Of a stretch of DNA of 10,082 bases, positions 6,321-10,082 are shown in pieces (positions within the stretch are counted from its first letter, which is position 1; each line of letters opens with the position of its first letter). Source of the DNA: JARROD01 sp037384225 (GTDB taxonomy: Bacteria > Pseudomonadota > Gammaproteobacteria > Pseudomonadales > Cellvibrionaceae); assembly GCA_037384225.1 (NCBI GenBank), contig JARROD010000353.1, positions 1-10,082 on the forward strand. The letters run 5' to 3'. The position numbers were made by a program, and so were the translations under genes. The notes beneath the pieces were generated by a model. The model did no database searches, was not told the DNA's origin, and saw only the letters and a list, made by a program, of their open reading frames with translations.

Positions 6321-6698
6321 ATGCTTGGAAAGGTATATGACTTTAAGACGAAAAAGTTGAAAGTCAATGCATTGGAATACGCCGAAAATTTATTCGACAT
6401 CAATGTTGCCATCGTTGGCGGTGGTTGGGCCAGCTCGCAGGAAGGGCCCTGGGTACACCGGGTCGGAACGCTTTATTCCAGTCCACTGTTAATTTCCCCG
6501 GAAGCTTTATCGGTCAATGCAAAAATCACCCGGGTAAGCTGGAGTTGGGAGGTCGAAAACTATCGACCCGATTTGAAAGTGTATTTGGTGGATGTCAATG
6601 AGTCTCCCGGTTGTCTGAATATTTCAAGGTGGGGAAAAGGAGACACCAGTGTCTTTAATGGCCGCTGTGCGAATCATCAATTTAAATTGTACTTTTAA
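6321..6698 (+). CDS. Small protein with FlhE-like C-terminal region, no signal peptide
   Basis: The product is 125 residues long. The segment from about residue 35 (GGWASSQEGPWVHRVGTLYSSP, then ITRVSWSWEV around 69-78, and CLNIS...GDTSVFNG near 98-115) follows the pattern of FlhE. In FlhE a W.aSs.GP start, an S-S-P turn, an RVsW strand and a Cys followed by G.T..F.G recur. Known FlhE is a periplasmic flagellar accessory protein with a cleavable signal peptide. Here the first 34 residues (MLGKVYDFKTKKLKVNALEY...) are charged and not a signal peptide, and an in-frame stop just before the ATG rules out an upstream start. No flagellar gene is near. The gene has its own strong ribosome binding site and converges with the peptidase gene. 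The family link rests on motif memory and is tentative; otherwise this is a hypothetical protein. Confidence 0.6.
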   Translation: MLGKVYDFKTKKLKVNALEYAENLFDINVAIVGGGWASSQEGPWVHRVGTLYSSPLLISPEALSVNAKITRVSWSWEVENYRPDLKVYLVDVNESPGCLNISRWGKGDTSVFNGRCANHQFKLYF

Positions 6699-6770
6699 AT
6701 GTGTCGAAGTCACGGTGTCATTAAACAGATACACCTGGAGCGTCCCTGCTGCCTGTTCTTATTCCACCCC

Positions 6771-8927
6771 TTATTCCACTAACCCGCGACGTTTTAGCAG
6801 GGCGTCGGTGGAGGGTTTTTGACCGCGGAACTTGATGTAACTCTGCATCAGATCCCGACTGTTACCCATAGAGAGAATTTCCCGGCGGAATTTATCGCCA
6901 TTGGCTCGGGTCAGACCACCGTTTTTCTTTAGATAAGCAAAGGCATCGGCGGCGAAAACTTCGGTCCACAGATAGGAATAGTAACCGGCGGAGTAACCGC
7001 CGGCGAAAACGTGGCTAAAATAGGCGGATCTGTAACGCGGTGGAACTGGCGCATAGTCAATGCCGTGCTCGGCCAGTGCCGTTTTCTCGAAAGCGTTGAT
7101 ATCGTCGATCTCCTGCGTTGACGCCGGGATCGAGTGCCATTCCATATCCAGCAGAGCCGCCGCCAGATATTCGGTGGTATCGAAGCCCTGATTGAACTTA
7201 CGGGATTTGAGCACTTTGTCCAGCAGCGCTTTTGGAATCGGTTCTCCGGTTTGATAGTGTTTGGCGTAGTGGGTGATCACTTCAGGTTCGATACACCAGT
7301 CTTCGTTGAACTGGGAAGGAAACTCGACAAAATCGCGGGCAGTGGCGGTGCCGGCAAGGCTCGGATATTTCACCTGGGAAAACAGGCCGTGGGCTGCGTG
7401 ACCGAATTCGTGAAACAGGGTGTTGAGTTCATCAAACGTTATCAGGGTCGGTTGTCCTTCGGCGGGCTTGGGAATGTTCAATACGTTGAAGACCACCGGT
7501 TTGGTGCCCAGAAGATGGCTTTGGGTCACATACTCGCCCATCCAGGCACCGCCCCTTTTGCCCTCCCGGGCATAGGGATCGAAGTAATACAACCCGATAG
7601 TGCTGCCATCCTCGTCGAACACTTCAAAGGCGCTCACATCGGGGTGATAAACGGGCAGATCGCCACGGGCTTTGAAGGTGATACCGTAGAGTTTTTGCAT
7701 GGCGTAGAAGAGGCCGTCGCGCAATACAGTATCCAGCTCAAAATAGGGTTTGATCAGGTTTTCGTCCAGGTCGTACTTGGCCTTGCGTACTTTTTCGGCG
7801 TAAAAGGCCCAGTCCCAGGGCTGGAGGGTAAAATCACCCCCATTACGGCGTATTTCAGCCTGTATGTCTGCCGCCTCGGCCTGAGCCTTGGCGACTGCTT
7901 TAGGGGCCAGATCATCGAGAATGCCGTAAACCGCCTCGGGGTTCAGGGCCATCTGATCTGCTGTCACATAGGATGCCCAATCGGGGTAATCCAGCAGTTT
8001 CGCTTTTTCGGCCCGCAGCCGGGCCTGCTTGACCAACAGGGAGCCGTTGCTGCTCTGAGTGCGGTGAGCTGAAGTCTCCCAGATTTTTCGGCGCAGCTCG
8101 CGGTTCTCCAGGCTGCGCAGTAACGGCTGTCGGGTGGTGTTTACCAGGGTAATCTGGTAGCCCTTTTTACCAGCGGACTTTGCGGCGGCTGCCAGAGTGT
8201 CTATCTCGGCGTCAGACAGGCCGGCCAACAGGGCCTTGTCTGTCACAACAATCACATCTTCTTTGAATGATTTCAGAATATTCTGGGAAAAGTCCGTGGA
8301 GAGGCTGGACAGCTCGGTGTTGATTTCGCGCATCCGCGCCTTGCCGACCTCGCTCAGGATAGCGCCAGCGCGCACGAACTGTTTGTAGTAGAAGTCAATC
8401 AGGCGCTGGTCTTCGGCGTTCAGGTCGGCTTTTTTCTCATGCAGAACCGCAATCCGTGCAAACAGTTTGGGGTTGAGGTAAATACTGTCCTGGTGGGCCG
8501 ACAATTTGGGAGCCATCTCCGATTCAATGCGCTGAAACTCGGCATCGGAAATGACACCGGACAGACCGAAAAAAACATTGGCTACACGGTTCAGCAAAGC
8601 GCCGCTTTTTTCCATCGCGACGATGGTGTTGTCAAAGGTCGTTGCTTCATCGTTGTTGGCGATGGAGCTGATTTCTGCGCTGTGCTGCTTCAGACCTTCG
8701 GCAAACGCGGGTTCGTAATGGCTGGTGTCGATTTTGTCGAATTGAGGCGCTAGATAGGGCAGGGGGCTTTTGGTCAACAATACACTGTCTGACTTTTTGG
8801 TCATTTCAATTGCCTTTACAGCGTCGGAGAGCGTGGCTGATTTAGGTTGATTGTCGGGCGATCCGGTGGAGCAGCCAGTGACAGCCAAAACCGCGCCTAT
8901 GGCGCCAGCGATAAGGGATGTGCGCAT
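6771..8927 (-). CDS. Dcp-type M3 metallopeptidase (peptidyl-dipeptidase), predicted lipoprotein
   Basis: This 718-residue zinc peptidase starts at ATG 8927 with TAGGA about 11 nt upstream. The N-terminus MRTSLIAGAIGAVLAVTGCS is a lipoprotein signal with lipobox VTGC. Cys19 would be lipidated, and Ser20 at +2 does not give the inner-membrane retention signal, so outer-membrane anchoring facing the periplasm is likely. The M3 zinc motif is HEFGH (506-510), with the third ligand Glu535 in DFVEFPSQ, the same spacing as in E. coli Dcp. Near the C-terminus FSHVFAGGYSAGYYSY (from about 637) holds the conserved His639 and Tyr residues of the active site. Length fits Dcp (about 680) plus the signal and a linker. 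It should remove C-terminal dipeptides from short peptides in the periplasm, a nutritional or peptide-recycling role. Dcp is favoured over oligopeptidase A by the YPSLAGT.ARDFVEFPSQFNE pattern. No operon partner is visible. Confidence 0.93.
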   Translation of the reverse strand: MRTSLIAGAIGAVLAVTGCSTGSPDNQPKSATLSDAVKAIEMTKKSDSVLLTKSPLPYLAPQFDKIDTSHYEPAFAEGLKQHSAEISSIANNDEATTFDNTIVAMEKSGALLNRVANVFFGLSGVISDAEFQRIESEMAPKLSAHQDSIYLNPKLFARIAVLHEKKADLNAEDQRLIDFYYKQFVRAGAILSEVGKARMREINTELSSLSTDFSQNILKSFKEDVIVVTDKALLAGLSDAEIDTLAAAAKSAGKKGYQITLVNTTRQPLLRSLENRELRRKIWETSAHRTQSSNGSLLVKQARLRAEKAKLLDYPDWASYVTADQMALNPEAVYGILDDLAPKAVAKAQAEAADIQAEIRRNGGDFTLQPWDWAFYAEKVRKAKYDLDENLIKPYFELDTVLRDGLFYAMQKLYGITFKARGDLPVYHPDVSAFEVFDEDGSTIGLYYFDPYAREGKRGGAWMGEYVTQSHLLGTKPVVFNVLNIPKPAEGQPTLITFDELNTLFHEFGHAAHGLFSQVKYPSLAGTATARDFVEFPSQFNEDWCIEPEVITHYAKHYQTGEPIPKALLDKVLKSRKFNQGFDTTEYLAAALLDMEWHSIPASTQEIDDINAFEKTALAEHGIDYAPVPPRYRSAYFSHVFAGGYSAGYYSYLWTEVFAADAFAYLKKNGGLTRANGDKFRREILSMGNSRDLMQSYIKFRGQKPSTDALLKRRGLVE

Positions 8928-8962
8928 ATTGTGTATGTTCCTAAGTGCTTAAGAAAAATAAC

Positions 8963-8992
8963 TTTTTATGTTTACACTGTGTAGCGTCTCAA
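8963..8992 (-). promoter_or_regulatory. putative sigma-70 promoter for the peptidase gene
   Basis: On the minus strand TTGAGA (8992-8987) and TAAAAA (8968-8963) are separated by 18 nt, a plausible but imperfect -35/-10 pair. The expected start would give a leader of about 30 nt before ATG 8927. The -35 lies inside the left arm of the inverted repeat at 8975-9099. Confidence 0.3.
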
Positions 8993-9099
8993 TAACCTGT
9001 GGTAGACATAATGTCAGGCGGACGTCCGCAGGTAGTTGGCCGTCGGATCGAAGGCACAAATACCCCGGGTTATTGAGGAGTTACTACACTTTTACAGTG
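8975..9099. repeat. long nested inverted repeat (125 nt)
   Basis: The left side CACTGTGTAG (8975-8984) and a 17-nt arm starting CTCAATAACC (8988-9004) are mirrored on the right. There a 17-nt arm ending GGTTATTGAG (9061-9077), then CTACAC (9084-9089) and ACAGTG (9094-9099), form the complement. The 17-nt arms match at 15 positions. Inside are two more palindromes, GACATaATGTC (9005-9015) and GCGGACGTCCGC (9018-9029). The layout could be a miniature inverted-repeat element or a folded RNA. Confidence 0.65.
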
Positions 9100-9113
9100 A
9101 TTGCCGCTTGAAT

Positions 9114-9200
9114 CGAGTACGCGTAAGACTTCGTCCTTTAGAGCGGAGTCTTACGGCTCGGGTTGCGCAGCAACGATGGGGTTAAGTATAACCTTTTCTT
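9114..9200 (+). ncRNA. candidate structured RNA: three hairpins ending in a T-rich stretch
   Basis: The first hairpin pairs CGTAAGACT (9122-9130) with AGTCTTACG (9147-9155) and is extended by CGAG/CTCG at 9114-9117 and 9157-9160. The second is GTTGC-gca-GCAAC (9162-9174). The third is GGTTA-agta-TAACC (9180-9193), followed directly by TTTTCTT, which looks like an intrinsic terminator in the plus direction. The set resembles the 3' end of a small RNA, possibly including the repeat at 8975-9099. I recognise no RNA family, and no promoter is evident. Confidence 0.35.
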
Positions 9201-9347
9201 GTACACTTCTCACTTGGCAATACACGTAGAAGCAGAAACCTGAAATATCAGTGTGGAAGTGGAATCCGGTAGCTTTCTAACCTGGAATTCCTCTTCCTAC
9301 AGGAAAAAATGGAGTATTAATGGCGTGCGATAGGCAAAGCGTTGCAC

Positions 9348-9689
9348 CTACGCCTTTTTTACGAACTCGGATTTTAACTGCATAGCGCCGATACCCTCTA
9401 TTTTACAGTCGATATCATGGTCGCCATCTATCAGCCGGATGTTTTTTACCTTGGTTCCCATCTTCACCACCAGTGACGATCCCTTCACTTTTAAATCCTT
9501 GATAACTGTCACCGAATCTCCGTCCTGTAATAGGTTGCCGTGGGCATCGCGGACGGCTTTTTCGCTTTCCATCTGAGGCAGCGTTTCGTCGACGGCCCAT
9601 TCGTTGCCGCACTCGGGACAAACAAACATAATGCCGTCTTTATAGGTATACGCTGAACCGCATTTTTTACAATTGGGTAATTCACTCAT
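9348..9689 (-). CDS. yjdM: Zinc-ribbon protein YjdM (PhnA family)
   Basis: From ATG 9689 the protein has 113 residues, closely matching E. coli YjdM (formerly PhnA) in length and sequence. The frame is open 32 codons further up, but GAGG about 7 nt before this ATG and the MSELPNCKKC start identify it. An N-terminal zinc ribbon uses Cys7, Cys10, Cys24 and Cys27. The C-terminal part, with DGDSVTVIKDLKVKGSS, KVKNIRL, GDHDIDCKI and LKSEFVKKA, is the compact PhnA domain of the family. The protein is cytosolic. Its biochemical role is not established: the old name alkylphosphonate uptake protein comes from its neighbourhood with the phn operon in E. coli, and there are no phn genes here. It stands alone as a single-gene unit, with a palindrome 60-80 nt upstream that may be an operator. 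Confidence 0.95.
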   Translation of the reverse strand: MSELPNCKKCGSAYTYKDGIMFVCPECGNEWAVDETLPQMESEKAVRDAHGNLLQDGDSVTVIKDLKVKGSSLVVKMGTKVKNIRLIDGDHDIDCKIEGIGAMQLKSEFVKKA

Positions 9690-9749
9690 TTTTAACCTCA
9701 TCTGAGTTAACGCCAATGTCGCATGAGTTTTTGGCTCGAAGTAAAACTT

Positions 9750-9767
9750 AGGACCGTGCACGGTCCT
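9750..9767 (-). promoter_or_regulatory. perfect 18-bp palindrome in the yjdM upstream region, possible operator
   Basis: AGGACCGTGCACGGTCCT is a perfect 18-nt palindrome. On the minus strand it follows directly after GGTATATAA, whose TATATA could be a -10 element, so it would cover the transcription start of yjdM. I see no good matching -35. The position suits a repressor operator for a dimeric regulator. No T-tract follows, so it is not a terminator. Confidence 0.5.
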
Positions 9768-10043
9768 TATATACCTAAATCTCAAAAGCTTTGGGTATAG
9801 TGATTTCTTGATATCATCTCATTGTAGCCTGAGAATGGCAGCGCAGCTTACAGGAAATTGTGGTTAAATGCTATGCAAATTTTACTTCACTCGATACCGG
9901 GGAATCCCCCAGCTTTTCCAGGCTTTATCAACCTCACATTGCCTGCTCGGTGCAGGATCTCGAAGTAAGGAACGGGCACGGAATAACTTCCCCTTTTTGT
10001 TTTATAGAGAGTCGCTTCCGATGCATCCCGCCTGGCGTCGTTG

Positions 10044-10082
10044 CAAAAACTCGACGTAGGCCCACCAAGCCTAAAGTTTTTG
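10044..10082. repeat. hairpin at the right window edge
   Basis: CAAAAACT (10044-10051) pairs with AGTTTTTG (10075-10082), and TAGGC (10057-10061) with GCCTA (10069-10073). A 5-nt bulge lies on one side and one base on the other. The stem reaches the last base, so the outer arms may continue beyond the window. This bulged, long-stem form is typical of mobile or repetitive elements, but the type is not determined. Confidence 0.5.

Larger units (their letters stand above)
8928..9347. other. 420-nt intergenic region dense in inverted repeats
   Basis: No coding frame is supported between yjdM and the peptidase gene. The region holds a putative peptidase promoter, a long imperfect inverted repeat (8975-9099), three consecutive hairpins (9114-9193) ending in a T-rich stretch, and a remaining unstructured part (9201-9347). 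A weak stem, GGCG (9322-9325) with CGCC (9351-9354), lies at the yjdM 3' end and could help terminate yjdM. Confidence 0.6.
9690..10082. other. terminal intergenic region upstream of yjdM
   Basis: No supported gene lies between the yjdM start and the right edge. A 63-codon open frame at 9868-10059 (+) has no ribosome binding site and no recognisable protein features. The stretch holds the yjdM leader with its 18-bp palindrome and the edge hairpin at 10044-10082. Sequence such as CCCGCCTGGCGTCGTTGC just before the hairpin looks like part of a dispersed repeat, which cannot be judged from one copy. Confidence 0.5.

Noticed and set aside
7134..8072. 312-codon open frame on the plus strand
   Set aside because: It is fully antisense to the M3 peptidase gene, which has all its family motifs. 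The frame is a codon-bias shadow with no ribosome binding site or recognisable protein.
8975..9200. tRNA gene or integron attC site
   Set aside because: There is no T-loop GGTTC-type sequence or CCA-adjacent acceptor stem for a tRNA. The ends do not fit the attC RYYYAAC/GTTRRRY cores.
5829..9850. AGCGCAGCTTA present at both 5829-5839 and 9840-9850
   Set aside because: An 11-nt match is expected several times by chance in 10 kb, and the flanks do not match.
9868..10059. 63-codon plus-strand frame
   Set aside because: There is no ribosome binding site or protein family signal, and it overlaps repeat-like sequence. It is probably non-coding.

Overview
The window looks like draft-assembly sequence from a gammaproteobacterium. 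The YjdM protein is close to the Escherichia coli protein, the M3 peptidase is a Dcp-type enzyme carried as a lipoprotein, and AraC/HTCS-like regulators are typical of free-living, often marine, members of the class. The genus cannot be fixed by eye. A run of 37 Ns lies inside one gene, and several intergenic stretches are rich in hairpins and AT.

Layout. Positions 3-320 (+) hold the C-terminal DNA-binding end of an AraC-family regulator cut by the window edge. Facing it, 341-1444 (-) encodes an unusual protein with a histidine-kinase-type ATPase domain and an AraC DNA-binding domain, but no visible phosphoacceptor-histidine or receiver domain. It is followed by about 650 nt of non-coding DNA with hairpins and a four-copy 12-bp tandem repeat.

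The core of the window is a tightly overlapping three-gene operon on the minus strand (5663 to 2097). The first gene encodes a thiamine-diphosphate enzyme of the acetolactate synthase type. The next two encode short proteins of the citrate synthase/citryl-CoA lyase fold. The ThDP enzyme keeps its cofactor motifs and catalytic glutamate. By my alignment, both citrate-synthase-like partners have lost the two catalytic histidines and the catalytic aspartate of the family. Overlaps of 8 and 4 nt suggest coupled translation and a joint complex or pathway. I do not recognise the pathway, and this is the most interesting part of the window.

After another intergenic stretch of about 650 nt comes a small gene (6321-6698, +) with a very strong ribosome binding site and a FlhE-like C-terminal part but no signal peptide. 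It converges with a large Dcp-like metallopeptidase lipoprotein gene (8927-6771, -). A 420-nt spacer with exceptional inverted-repeat content (8975-9200) separates the peptidase from yjdM (9689-9348, -), a zinc-ribbon protein whose leader contains a perfect 18-bp palindrome. The last ~390 nt are non-coding and end in a hairpin that reaches the window edge.

The peptidase, yjdM and the FlhE-like gene look like unrelated neighbours. Only the ThDP/citrate-synthase-like set forms an obvious functional unit. The two AraC-type regulators are nearby, but nothing in the sequence proves that they control it.
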